A DNA stretch of 64,000 bases from Eutypa lata (Eukaryota; Ascomycota; Sordariomycetes; Xylariales; Diatrypaceae), in assembly GCA_022661535.1 (NCBI GenBank), contig JAKULF010000001.1, forward strand, positions 1,798,001-1,862,000, given 5' to 3'. Positions within the stretch are counted from its first letter, which is position 1, and each line of letters opens with the position of its first letter. Made by a program: the position numbers and the translations under genes. Of this stretch, positions 22,866-34,800 are shown piece after piece. The notes below the pieces were generated by a model. The model had not been told where the DNA came from. It ran no database searches and saw nothing but the letters and a program-made list of their open reading frames with translations.

Positions 22866-22980
22866 TTGAATTAAATGAATAATTGTTGTTGTTTTAGGTT
22901 AGGTTACAGGTAGTTTATAGCTTACTTTAAATACCGCCCATAGTGCCTTGCACCTTACATTTCCCGTACCTGCCACCAAC
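22866..22980 (+). repeat. Direct repeat, copy B (nearly unmutated)
   Basis: This GC-richer partner of 21843..21957 forms the right edge of the AT island. Similarity stops at about 22981. It preserves what looks like the pre-RIP sequence. The pair could be short terminal repeats of a larger element or a local duplication; no flanking signal decides this. Confidence 0.85.
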
Positions 22981-23764
22981 ACGGTATTCCCCTACCATGG
23001 TTCGAAGCTACGACGATGCAAGCACTAACTAGAGCAAGTGATCGACCATGAGTAATTAGATCAATGGCCCCCTCGTGCCCCTTTAAGGACGCGTCCGAGC
23101 TAACAAAGTTAGGTACTTCGTACAATACAATGTGTTATGATGCCGGTTATATTGGGTCCCCGCATCCCGAGTGGTCACCCCATCCCGCCTTTTCTCCACG
23201 ATCACCCTATGTACATACACGATCCAAGAAAAAGAGATCCCAGTCAAAAAAAGCCCAGTTCTATGTATGATGGCCTCAGTTCTATGTACATACATAGCTC
23301 TGTACTCTGTTGCACTAACTAGTCAAGCTCAACCGCGGGATGATTTCGGGGCTTCTGTGGCTCTCTGCGCACCCTATGACCTCCCATAAAATTCTTGTTG
23401 TGGCTAGCGGGAGCATCCGAACTTCGGCACGAACCTGTATTTTTTCTTTCCTTTCATCATAGGTAGTTCTTGGCCCTCCGGCATAGGTAGCGCCTGGTTA
23501 AACACGAGAATGGAAAGAAAAAAAAGTCGACGTTACTAACTAGATCTTGGTTTCCTATGTTGGTGCGGGGGAAAATGGGGATCATAGCGAGGCGAGAATG
23601 ATCTGTTCGGGTTCTCGTACCGGTGCGGAGCTGGTTGGGGGGGCAAGGTTGGGAAATCGGGGTAGTATAAAGTCACGATCGGCTCCTGTTCCTCCCCTGG
23701 GGAAAAAATAGAAGTTGCTTCAGACCGCAGTGGGACAGCAAGTCTACAATCAATTCAATCAATC
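22981..23764. other. Upstream region of beta-glucosidase
   Basis: No gene is seen. Composition returns to normal directly after the AT island. The right part is the promoter of the GH3 gene, with SYGGRG-type CreA-like sites GCGGGG at 23565..23570 and CTGGGG at 23697..23702. The AT island lies only about 0.8 kb from the GH3 start codon. Confidence 0.5.
23666..23671 (+). promoter_or_regulatory. TATA box of the GH3 beta-glucosidase gene
   Basis: TATAAA lies 94 bases before the predicted ATG at 23765. This leaves room for a start site about 30 bases downstream and a leader of about 65 bases. The downstream sequence up to the ATG contains no competing ATG. Confidence 0.55.
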
Positions 23765-26416
23765 ATGGCTCCCTTTCGATCTCTGCTGTTGAATGCTCTT
23801 CTGCTCGCGCCCGTCATCGAGGCCCAATCATACGATGGCGGCGGTCGCGAGGAAGATGCGTTTAGTTACGTCCAACCATTGAACACTACCATCCTTGGAC
23901 CGTATGGGCATTCTCCTGCTGTGCTTCCTTCTCGTATGTCCTAGAACCCCCCCTCCTCTCCCCTCTCCCTTTCGGCTCACTAGTTTTCGAAACGACGAAC
24001 TGACACGATTATAGCAAATGCCACCGGCCTCGGTTGGGAGGAGGCCTACGCCAAGGCTAAAGAATTCGTCTCCCAGTTGACGACCGAGGAGAAATCAAAC
24101 ATGGTCACAGGTGTGCCAGGACCATGCGTGGGTAACATTCTCCCGATCCCGCGCCTCGGATTCCCAGGCCTGTGTATGCACGACGGCCCGACCTCCATCC
24201 GAGTCGCAGACTACGCTAGCACCTTCCCAGCCGGTGTCTCGGTCGCAAGCACTTGGGATAGGAACCTGCTGTACCAGAGAGGCCTAGCGTTGGGTCGGGA
24301 GTTCAAGGCCAAGGGAGCCCATGTCTTCCTCGGGTAAGCAACTCCCCAGAATATCACCTGAGCTAGTTAAGAGGGAGTGAACTGACACGCGAATAGACCC
24401 GTGGCCGGACCCCTCGGAAGATCCGCCTACTCGGGCCGCAACTGGGAGGGCTTCGCGGCGGATCCGTACCTGACGGGAGTCGCCATGGAGGAGACGATCA
24501 ACGGTGTGCAGACGGCCGGTGTCCAGGCCTCGTCGAAGCACTTCATCGGGAACGAGCAGGAGATCATGCGAAACCCGGTGTTTGCCACGAACGGCACCGT
24601 CACCGACGTGAGCTACGAGGCCATCTCGTCCAACATCGACGACAGGACCATCCACGAGCTCTACCTGTGGCCGTTCGCCAACGCGGCCCGCGCCAAGTCC
24701 GCGAGCTTCATGTGCTCGTACAACAGGCTGAACGGCTCGTATGCTTGCGAGAACTCCAAGGTCCTCAATGGACTGCTCAAGGAGGAACTCGGGTTCCAAG
24801 GATACGTCGTGTCCGACTGGGGTACGTAATCGTAGTATACGAAACTTCTATTACTGTTGCGTTGGCTAACGTTCCGAATCATAGGTGGTACGCACTCGGG
24901 TGTCTCCTCCATCGAAGGCGGTCTCGACATGAACATGCCCGGCGGTATCGGCTCCTACGGCATGGATTGGGACGCCGGCTCGTTCTTCGGCGGCAACGTC
25001 ACATCGGCGGTCAACAACGGCACCGTCGACGTGTCGCGAGTCGACGACATGGTCATCCGCATCATGACGCCGTACTACTTCCACGGCCAAGACAAGGACT
25101 TCCCCACGGTGGACCCTTCGTCGGGTGATCTCAACACCTTCTCCCCCAAGTCGACCTGGCGGTACGACTGGAACCTGACGGGCGAGGTTAGCCGCGACGT
25201 CCGCGGCGACCACGGCGCGCTGATCCGCAAGATCGGCGCCGAGTCGGTCGTCCTGCTCAAGAACGAGAACAACGCCCTGCCCCTGAAGGCCCCCAAGTCC
25301 ATCGCCGTGTTCGGAAACGACGCCGGCGAGGACACCCAGGGCTTCCTGAACCAGGAGGACTTCGAGTACGGCACGCTCACCGTCGGCGGCGGCTCCGGCA
25401 CCGGCCAGCTCACCTACATCGTCACGCCGCTGGAGGCCGTCAAGGCGCGCGCGGCGCAGGACGGCGCCCTGGTGCAGCCGTGGCTCAACAACACGCTCAT
25501 CGCGACGTCCAACGTCACGGACCTGTGGATCCCGAAGCGGCCCGAGGTGTGCCTCGTGTTCCTCAAGACGTGGGCCTCGGAGGGCGACGACCGCCAGCAC
25601 CTCAGCGTGGACTGGGACGGCAACGCCGTGGTGGAGTCGGTGGCCAAGGACTGCAACAACACGGTGGTGGTGACGCACTCGGCGGGCATCAACACGCTCC
25701 CGTTCGCGGACCACCCCAACGTGACGGCCATCCTGGCGGCGCACTACCCGGGCCAGGAGTCCGGCAACTCCATCGTCGACGTGCTGTACGGCGCCGTCAA
25801 CCCGGCGGCCAAGCTGCCCTACACCATCGCCTTCAACGGGACCGACTACAACGCCCCGCCCACCACGGCCATCAACACCACCGGCGTCCACGACTGGCAG
25901 AGCTGGTACGACGAGAAGCTCGAGATCGACTACCGCTACTTCGACGCGCACGACATCGACGTGCGCTACGAGTTCGGCTACGGCCTGTCGTACACGACCT
26001 TCGAGCTCGCGGACCTGCAGGCCGAGCCCCTCAGCGACGCCATCACGTGCGTCCCCGAGGATCTGCCCGTGCAGCCGGGCGGCAACCCGGCCCTCTGGGA
26101 GTCGCTCTACAACGTGACGGCGACCATCAGCAACACGGGCGACGTGGACGGCGCGGCCGTGGCCCAGCTCTACGTCGGGTTCCCGGATAGCACGCCGGCG
26201 GGCACGCCCCCGAAGCAGCTGCGCGGGTTCGACAAGCCGTTCCTGAAGGCGGGGGAGAGCGGCACCGTCAGCTTCGAGCTCGCCAGACGCGACCTCAGCT
26301 ACTGGGACGTCGTGAGCCAGAAGTGGCTCATCCCCGCCGGCGAGTTCACCCTGAGCGTCGGGTTCAGCAGCCGGGATCTGAAGCAGGTTGCTACTGTCAC
26401 TCCGGTTGCCGAGTGA
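23765..26416 (+). CDS. Secreted GH3 beta-glucosidase
   Basis: This extracellular enzyme removes terminal glucose from cellobiose and other beta-glucosides, the last step of cellulose breakdown. Four exons are 23765..23933, 24015..24333, 24397..24821 and 24885..26416. All joins fall in family motifs, giving 814 residues. An N-terminal signal peptide of about 20 residues ends near V-I-E-A-Q-S. The GH3 N-terminal barrel holds [34 protein letters not shown] and [11 protein letters not shown]. The catalytic nucleophile should be D303 in VVSDWGGTHSG, right at the third splice junction. The C-terminal alpha/beta domain holds KNENNALPL and [18 protein letters not shown] fibronectin-III-like domain ends the protein. 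Several N-glycosylation sequons are present. Third positions are heavily C/G. Carbon catabolite control by CreA is plausible from promoter sites but unproven. Confidence 0.95.
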
Positions 26417-26672
26417 CTGAGGAGTCATGAGCTGAAATGAAATGATATTTTTTTGTGGTTTATATAATCTAAATAGTAATTGATAATAGAGTCTTTACTC
26501 TGTGGAAACTTGATGAGAATCTACCTACATACCGGTACTTGAATTTGTGAGAGAAAAGATAAAGCTAAATAACTCCTACTAGACCCCCCAAGACACGATA
26601 TTAGCTTCTGTGAGGTTTACATAGTAAGGGCTGCTTATCCTATTTCGACGGATATCGTCTTATATTTCAGCC

Positions 26673-27573
26673 TCACTCTGGTGAACCAAATACCTTGAGC
26701 TTCTCCTCGATAGGGCGGAAGGTTTTCTCTCCAGGCACGCCCGCGCGACCCCCAAAGACGAGCTGCGCTCTCAGCCGCCACGAAGCCGGAACGTCCCACG
26801 CCTCGGCGACCCTGGCGTCTATCGAGGGGTTGTAATGCTGCAAGTTGGCGCCCAGTCCTTCGAGTTCCAGCGCCGTCCAGAGCGCAAGCTGCAACATCCC
26901 TTCGGAGTGCTCCGCCCAGGTAGGGAAATGGGAAGCGTAGGCTGGAGCGTTGGCAATTAACGAGTCAACCACCTCTTCATCTACGAAGAGAAGGGCCTGT
27001 TGTTGTTAAAACGTGATGTTGCGTAAGTGACTGTTCTCGCAGACTTTCAGGGCATCTATTCACACTGGGAAAAACGAGAGAAGGGGTAAGAGGTGCAAGG
27101 TAACGAAGTAAAATCAAAAGACTAGTCGGCCTTACAGTTCCTGCAGCAGCTTTGAATCCTGTTATTCTCTGACTCGCAGAGTCCCACTGATCTTCAGAAA
27201 CGCGATCCTTAACCACGTCTGCAACGATATCCCAAAGCGTGTCATGCTCGGCTCCGAACAAGACCACGGCCCTGTTCGACTGGGAGTTGAAAGCGCTAGG
27301 AACCGCCTGGATAGACTCCTCGACGATCTTGGTGATATGATCGTTGCTGACAGGGAGAGTCTTGTTCAATGCATAGTAAGTGCGTCGGGTCTTGATGGCG
27401 TTTAGGAATGGTGCGGCTGTGGTGGGAGATGAAGACGAAGTAAAGGCTGAGAGGGGGTTGAGAAACGGGGTGAGACTCTTAAAGGTATTTGAGTTGGTGA
27501 CAAGTAGAATGATCCAGCAATGTAGAGCACTGATGATCATCCATGCTAGCAAGCTCCGTGGTGAGAGGTTCAT
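26673..27573 (-). CDS. Nitroreductase-family protein with N-terminal membrane segment
   Basis: This is a flavin-dependent nitroreductase-like oxidoreductase of the fungal Frm2/Hbn1 type, linked in yeast to lipid signalling and oxidative stress. Two exons on the minus strand, 27573..27136 and 26996..26673, join in phase 0 over a 139-nt intron, giving 253 residues. The nitroreductase domain starts near residue 55. It shows AIKTRRTYYALNKTLPV and SAFNSQSNRAVVLFG, then ALLFVDEEVVDSL across the junction, and LWTALELEGLGANLQHYNP. Homologues are about 200 residues. Here the first 30 residues contain a hydrophobic helix (about residues 8-28), with no later Met before the domain. This suggests anchoring in a membrane. 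It is convergent with the GH3 gene, with only 256 bases between stops. Confidence 0.85.
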
Positions 27574-28299
27574 TATGAAGTATCTTTTCTTGTCTAGGCT
27601 GGGGACGATATAATTTACTCAGAGCTGATGTTGAAATTAAGTATCAAGTTGCAAGTGTACACTACTATTCAGGACAAAGACCACATAAGGTCCTTCAGGA
27701 ACCTTTACACCGTAGATCTGTACACTTCTATCTATCTAATAGGATGGAGGCCGAGTAGTCCGGTAGCTCTAACTACTAAGATACTGGTACACGTATAATA
27801 ATGCTTACATATCAGAATTGGCTTACGGCAGATTTTCGGATACGTTAAAAGCCCCCCTACCCCTCCTCCCCTGTCTCCCTATCCAAGAGAAGATCATACC
27901 CTTAGTTTTCTTTGGTGCTCTCTGATGCCCATTTTCACATATTTTCACGAAGACAAGGCACACATTCGTCGCCTTGATACCGTTACATTTCGCCCAAGGA
28001 ATCCCGTTTGGGTCTCCATGGTCGGAATTGACGTCGGAGTGGAGATCATTCCCTATAGGGAAGGTAAGTAATGTAACTGTAAGTACCCAACTACCTAGAT
28101 AGTAACCTCTAGGTACCATTGTACGATATATAATAAATCATTTATTGGCGATATATGAAAACATATTTCGTATTTTATTACTTCAACTGGACTCTGCGAT
28201 TGAATTTCTTGAAGTAATGATAAAACTCGTAAGAGCAGGTGCTATTTCTCAATAAATAAGGAGACAGGCGATTGGAAAGTCAATGAGATCAATTGCGCA
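27574..28299. other. Divergent promoter region, nitroreductase and carboxypeptidase
   Basis: No gene is recognised. It should hold the promoters of the divergent nitroreductase (-) and S10 carboxypeptidase (+) genes. A 98-codon frame on the minus strand at 27823..28119 has no family character. Confidence 0.5.
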
Positions 28300-31277
28300 A
28301 TGGCAATGCGGCTTCATTCGGCTTTGTTTCACGCCTTTCTTCTACTGAGCGGGTGCGCAAGCGCTCAGTTCCCACCTAAGCCCGAAGGCGTCACGGTGTT
28401 GAAGTCGAAGTTCCATGAGAATGTTACGATTTCATTTAAAGAGGTGAGTGATATATACGGATCATAGCCTCCTGGTCTGAAGGAAATCTCACTATGTGCT
28501 TAATTGAAAGAAAAAGTAGAGAAACCAAGGCCGTATCACCAAATCATAAAGGCTAACTAGTGGCATTTATGCGCATAGCCCGGCATCTGCGAGACAACAC
28601 CCGGAGTCAAGTCGTACTCGGGCTATGTCCATCTTCCTCCAGGGTTCCTCGACGACGGGAGTGAACATGGGGAGGTGCAGGATTACCCCATCAACACGTT
28701 AGTTACAAGCAAACCCCCTTACGATTTTATCTATTCATGAAGAGTTGTCAGTAAACAAACACTAACACATCAACTACAGATTCTTCTGGTTCTTCGAAGC
28801 CCGCAACAAGCCGGCAGCCGAAGCCCCATTGGCAATATGGCTGAACGGCGGTCCCGGGGCATCGTCGCTGATCGGTCTATTCCAAGAAAACGGACCCTGT
28901 CTCGTGGCCAACGATTCAGCAACGACGTACCTGAACCCCTGGTCATGGAACAACGAGGTCAACATGCTCTACATCGACCAGCCCACCCAAGTCGGGTTCA
29001 GCTACGACGTTCTCACGAACGCGACCGTCCAGCTAAGCCACAGCAACGAAGACAGCGATGTTGATGGTGGGGATCGCTACGAGATCGTGCCCACGAACTT
29101 CACCGACGGAGGCGGAGGAGGAGGAGGCGACTTCGACTTCGGGAAGCTGGTGAACCTAACGACGAGCGTAGGCACGTTCGGCAGCCAGCGAGCAGACCGC
29201 GGGGCGGCGAACACGACGGCGCGCGCGGCTCACGCGCTCTGGCACTTCGCGCAGACGTGGTTCGCCGAGTTCCCGCACTACAAGCCTCGGAACGATAGGG
29301 TTAGTCTCTGGACTGAGAGCTACGGGGGCCATTATGGACCTGCGTTTGCGCGGTTCTTCCAGGAGATGAACGAGCGGATCGCGAGTGGGAGTGGGAGTGA
29401 AAGTTGGAGTGAGAAGGGCGCGCATTACCTCCACTTGGATACTTTGGGTATTATAAATGGCCTTATCGATTTCGTGACACAGATGGAAAGTTATATGACT
29501 TTTCCTTCTTATAATGTAAGTTTAAGTCCATTCAATTGCTCCCTTCCATATATATTTATGTAGGGCATGGTAAAGAGGTTTAACTATGGGAGGATACACT
29601 CCCCTTTCCACATTAGACGTAGCGAAAGAAGAGCTTAGGGAAAAGAAACTAACACGCCCCCTGAAAGACGTACAACATCCACGTCTTCGATCCCGCCCTC
29701 GAAGGCGAGCTCTACTATAACTGGTCGCGGCCACACGGCTGCAAGGCACAAGTTACAGCGTGTGTGGACTACCTCCGGGAACACGACCCGGCGAGTCTAA
29801 ACCTCCTCGCTCGCAAGAAGAACATCAGCGAGGTCTGCACCAATGCTACGGATGAATGTGCCATGGCGCCCTGGGCGGCATACCAATCACTTCCTTCGGA
29901 GCGGGCGCGCGGGTGGTTCGACATCGCGCATCCGAAGCACGATCCCTTCCCGCCGCCGCATTACCTGGGCTATCTGAGGCAGGCGCATGTGCAGGTGAGC
30001 ATTTATTTGATGTTACTAATACCTACCTACCTACCTACCTACCTATCTACCTGCCTAAGCCATATATAGTCCTATGAACCCCCTCTACTGCGTATCGAGC
30101 ATTGTCTAGTCCAGTTTGAGGTCAACCCTTTTACGCGGTGATCATCATGAACACGCACCCCCCCCCCCCCCCCCTTTTTCCAACATCACCTCTTCAAAGG
30201 TATCCCAAGAATACCGACCATTCACCCACTCCAACAGAAAGAGAAAGAAAGGAAGAAAAGAAAATAGAGAAGAAAAGAGAAAGTAGAAAATGCTAACACA
30301 ACATACCACAGGCAGCCCTCGGCGTGCCCGTAAACTTCACGTCCCTCAACGTCCCCATCAACAACGCCTTCGTGTCAACATACGACCACCTCCGGGGTGG
30401 GTTTCTCGACGACATCGCCTGGCTTCTCGACCACAACCACAACCACAACCCTACCACCACCACGACGAATAACCACAACAGCAGCAGCAGCAGTAGTAGT
30501 AAAGTATCCGTGCACCTAATCTACGGCGACCGGGACTACGCCTCGAACTGGGTAGGCGGGGAAGCAGCCAGCCTAGCGGTGCCGTACACGCGACGGGTGG
30601 AGTTCGCCGAGGAGGCCGGGTATGCGCAGTTGTTCGTTCCCGTGGCACCTCCTTCTCCTCCCCCTAATATTACTACCGCTACCGCTGCGGTCAATGACGG
30701 CGGGAAAGGAGACAAGGGAAAAGACGACGAAGACGAACAAACAACAGCAGGCCTAACGCGGCAGCTAGGCCGCTTCAGCTTCACGCGCGTGTTCCAAGCC
30801 GGCCACATGGTCCCGGCGTACGCGCCGTCGGCAGCGCATGCGATCTTCACGCGGGCGGTGTCGGGACGAGACATTGCAACGGGTCGGGTTGCGGTTACCG
30901 GGGATCGCGATAACGACGGGGACAGGGATGGACAAGGGGAGGATGAGGGGGGTGAGAGGAATGAGGGCAAAGGCGAGGATTACAGAACCCATGGACCGCG
31001 GACTTCGTGGGCGTGGTGGAGCTTGGAGCCGCCGTTCCCGAACCCCAGGTGCTATGTTTTGGTGCCGGAGAGTTGCGTGCCGGAGGTTTGGGGGAGGGTT
31101 AGGAGGGGGGAGGTTAGGGTTCGGGATTGGTTTGTTGTTGATGATGGTGATGTTGATAGTGGTGAGAGTGATGATGATAGCGACAATGTAGATAGCGATG
31201 AGAAGAGTGAAGAGGGTGCGGCGGTGGTAGTAGTAGGCTTAGGAGAGGATAGTCAGGTAAGGGTTGGGGAGTTATAA
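28300..31277 (+). CDS. Secreted serine carboxypeptidase (S10), extended form
   Basis: This predicted secreted or vacuolar serine carboxypeptidase removes C-terminal residues from peptides. Five exons are 28300..28443, 28579..28697, 28780..29515, 29668..29994 and 30312..31277, giving 763 residues. A signal peptide ends near C-A-S-A-Q. A second in-frame ATG lies two codons later. S10 motifs in order are [40 protein letters not shown], the catalytic Ser268 in [14 protein letters not shown], the Asp-containing [10 protein letters not shown] near residue 515, and the catalytic His in [12 protein letters not shown]. Homologues are about 550-600 residues. The excess comes from a poly-Gly run near residue 200, a His/Asn/Thr/Ser tract near 480-500, an Asp/Glu/Lys insert before the His motif, and a Gly/Asp-rich acidic tail of more than 120 residues. 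It is convergent with condensin subunit 1. Confidence 0.9.
30155..30180. repeat. Poly-C tract inside intron 4 of the carboxypeptidase gene
   Basis: About 16 C bases in a row, preceded by CACG and followed by a T run. The host intron (29995..30311, 317 nt) is the gene's longest. It also carries a CTAC-type tetranucleotide run at about 30022..30050 and a purine-rich stretch. Confidence 0.7.
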
Positions 31278-31822
31278 TACACACGTTGGTACATAGGTAG
31301 TTAGTATATCGAGGTGAAAAGGGGGATTTCGTTTTTATCACGCACGGGATATAACATAACAAGGTACTTACTTACATATGGAGTTAAGTGAGTTGCTTGC
31401 ATAGTTGGGACGTCAGTAACCAAGCACTCACTCAACGCTCATTCAAATAAGTCTGAACTGAAAAACTCGTCTCATATATGTAAACAAACGCACTATAGGT
31501 ACGTACGGTATGTAAGTAGTTATGAACACCAAAACACAGGACGCAAGACCGCCTGACCACCAACCATCTTACACAACGTAGGCAGGCAGACAGGCAGGCA
31601 GGTAGATAATCCAGTGAGCGCCAAAGCATCTTCGACTACCAGGTATAACGCCGGACTCCATCCAGCCATCTAGCCAGCCAGCGAACAAGCTAGAGGTTGA
31701 TGTTCAATTCAACCCAAGTCAATTCAATTCATTCCGTCAATGCATCATCATCTCATCTCATACCATCCGACGCCCATTCCCACGCAAGAATAGGACATCA
31801 CATCTCATCCAATCCCACCACA
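31278..31822. other. Intergenic, convergent 3' ends
   Basis: This lies between the convergent carboxypeptidase and condensin genes. It holds a GGCA-type simple repeat near 31578..31602 and no recognisable gene. Confidence 0.5.
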
Positions 31823-34800
31823 TCACGCAGAAACCTGCACCATCTTGAAGCCCTCCCCAACCACCTTCGTAATGTCCTCATTCTTATGCTGCAACAGGCC
31901 CAGGGCGAACGCGACATCGTTCCACTGGCGCTCCGACTCGCACCTCTGGAGGCGTGCGGCCAGCTTCTCGGCCAACTGTTTGGCGTGCTTGTCCTGTTTT
32001 TTCCCGTGTGGTTAGTTTTACGTTTGTTATCCAAGAGTGTGATTTGCGCCATGATAAAAAGGGTGCGGGGGAATAAAAAATGAGACAAGACTGAAGGTGG
32101 GAGAATTTAAATAAAATAAAAAAAGAGGGGGGGGGGAACAAACCTTCTCAACAAAGCCCAACAAAAACCTCACAATCCTTCTAAACGGCTCCTCGTCCAT
32201 CTTGCCCGCCGACAGCAAACTAAACATATCGACAAAGTGGTTATAGACGGCATTATCCTTCGTGCTGAGCTCCGTGAAGAACATCCGCGCCAGGTCCGCG
32301 ATGCGCTTATCTTCGTCCTCGAGGCACTTGGCCATCTCGCCCAGCTGGCCCTTGACTTTCACCTGGCCCGCCAGGATCAAGAACGTCAGCGTCATCAGGC
32401 ACGTGCGCTTGACGCTCAGGTCGCGGTCCGCCAGCCGCCGGTACAGGAAGTCGGTGTTCTCGTCGATCAGGTGGTTGAAGCAGACGGCCATGTCGCCCAG
32501 CGCGATGACCACGTTGGACCGCACCGTCGCGTCGGGCGACCGCTCCATGATCGTGATGAGCAGCGGCAGGTGCGCCTCGCAGTACTCGGAGCTGACGCAC
32601 ATGAGCTTGGCGAGCGCCAGCGTCGCCGCCGCCTGGAGGCCCTTGTCGCGGTAGACGTCGCTGCGGGAGCAGATCTCCGCTACTAAGGGGCCGAAGTTCG
32701 AGAGGAGCGACTGCGGGCCGAAGAGGAGCTCGCGCTCGCGGATGTGCGCCATCGCCTCTGTGAAGTCGTCTTCCGTTGTCCCGCCGATGAGGTCCAGTTC
32801 GTCGCCTTCTTCTGGCTGCTGTGGTGCGGGCGTCTTGCTCTTGCGACCGCCGGTTGAGGCTCGAGGTTTGGCAGCGGCAGCGGCGGGGTCGGATGCCGAG
32901 TTCTTTTCTTTTTCTTGCTTTCGGCGCTTGAAGTCTAGCTCGCATAGTTCTAGGTGGACGATCTGCTTGATGGCGACGTGGCCGACGATGAAGAGAAGCT
33001 GGGAGAGTGCGATGGCGGCCTTTTGCTTCGGCTCGGCCGGTGGCTCTACTGGTCTGTTGATGGTCTTCGTGGGCTCGTTCAAATTCATGGTAAAAGCCTG
33101 AGTCATGCCCTGGTCATTACCAGCCATGGTCGTATCTTGATCGCGTGAACTAGGTCGGGAACCTGATGGCGATCTCTGTGCTGCAAACACGGCCTTAGTC
33201 CTACGTCGAATGACTTCGGAACAGAGAGTATCGGGATGCTTCGAAATAGCATAGATTGCATTGATCGCCTGTTCAGCAACACCAAACCACTCTTTGCTGT
33301 CGCTTGGCACCTCAGTAATAGCTGCGAGCCTACTTAAGACAGCATGGTCATTTGGAAGACGACTAAATTTGACCGTCGAGTCCTTAGCTTGACGGCCGGT
33401 AGGATTCAGTCTCCGTAAAGCAATGCAGGTATACTTGGCCTGTTGGAGATCATTTCTACCGTGAGATCCGAGACCGGTCCGAAGCATAGTCTCGATCTCA
33501 CCTGCTACAATCTCTGGTGAGGCGGTTGCAAGCATTCCCAGAACAATGATGGCACCTCTCCGTTGAGATCGTGAGATTTCTCGCTTCTGGAAGCCATAAA
33601 TATCCCACAACTTGGTGATGACTCGGTCAGAGATCATTCCACCCTTCATCATTGTCGCCAGGAGTTGCTCCAAGCTCGTCAGTTCCGCCGGTGTCGTACC
33701 CGTCGTGAGACTGATCATATTCCGTGCTATGTAAATGGCAGCATCGTTGGGGGTGAAATGATCGGGGGCTTCGAAAAACAAGCGTCTGTAGCAGTCGATT
33801 AGGTGAGTTTGCACACCCTTGCCTTCGTCGCTGTTGCCCTTGGTCCAGATCAAGCGCATCATTCTTCGAATTCCAATCATATTGTCTTCAATGTTGTAAG
33901 CATTGCCGATCTCCAAGTAGTCCATAGCTTCGATCACTTCCGACTTGTTTTTGGCACCAAGTAGCTGAACCGCAGTCTTTGTCGCGTCATGTAGGACATC
34001 AATGAACTTGAGCGCATCAGTGTAGTACCGCTTAGTAAGGGTCAACTTTTCGATAGCTTCCGACGTGGCAGCATCTTCTTGCGCCTTCTGGACGATGGCC
34101 GCCTTTTCCTCCTCACTCATCTCGGTAGGTTTCTTGGGTGATTCAACTTGGGTAGGTTCGTCTACTAGAGCTGTCGAATTGGCTTTATCATCTCCCAACC
34201 CCGGCTCTCCTGCTGGTGGTTTCAGGGCATCCAGCTCGGCATCGACCTTATCGAGACGTTCTTGCCAGTCCTTCCGCGATAGCTGGGCGCCATGTAAAAC
34301 GGTGAAAGGGTGTGACTTGATGAGACACCCCATCAGCTTGACAGCATTTCTTCTCACATTGCTGCTCTTATCCTCAAGACTGCGACAGGCAAGTTCGGCA
34401 GCCTTTTGACGGCGTTTAGGAAACTTCTGGTCAAGATCACATAACCTAGCGTACACTTGGAAAACTCGGCATCGACAGTAGGGGTTGACATCTAAGAAGC
34501 GCTCTTCCAGTACATCGAAGAAAGCATTGAGTTGAGACTTATGGTTCTCACCACGTTCTTCCTGATTGCTTAGGTGGGCAATCATGTTACCGCACACTTC
34601 AATAAGGGAGCATCTCAACGTGTATGACTAATAGAGGGTTAGTTCAACCTTTGAATCCAACAAATATATAAGAACATACCTCGCTGTCCAACTGCTTTGC
34701 GAGCATAGTCATTTGTTTGATGACCAGTCTTGGAGCCAGGTCGGAGAGCTTAACAATGAAGGATGAAACCGATTTTGGACCTCTGGTATCATTGGAGTTG

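Noticed and set aside
24866..26428. 520-codon open frame antisense to the beta-glucosidase gene
   Set aside because: It mirrors the GC-rich third positions of the GH3 coding frame, is rich in Arg/Val/Gly/Asp without domain character, and the sense strand is a complete family protein.
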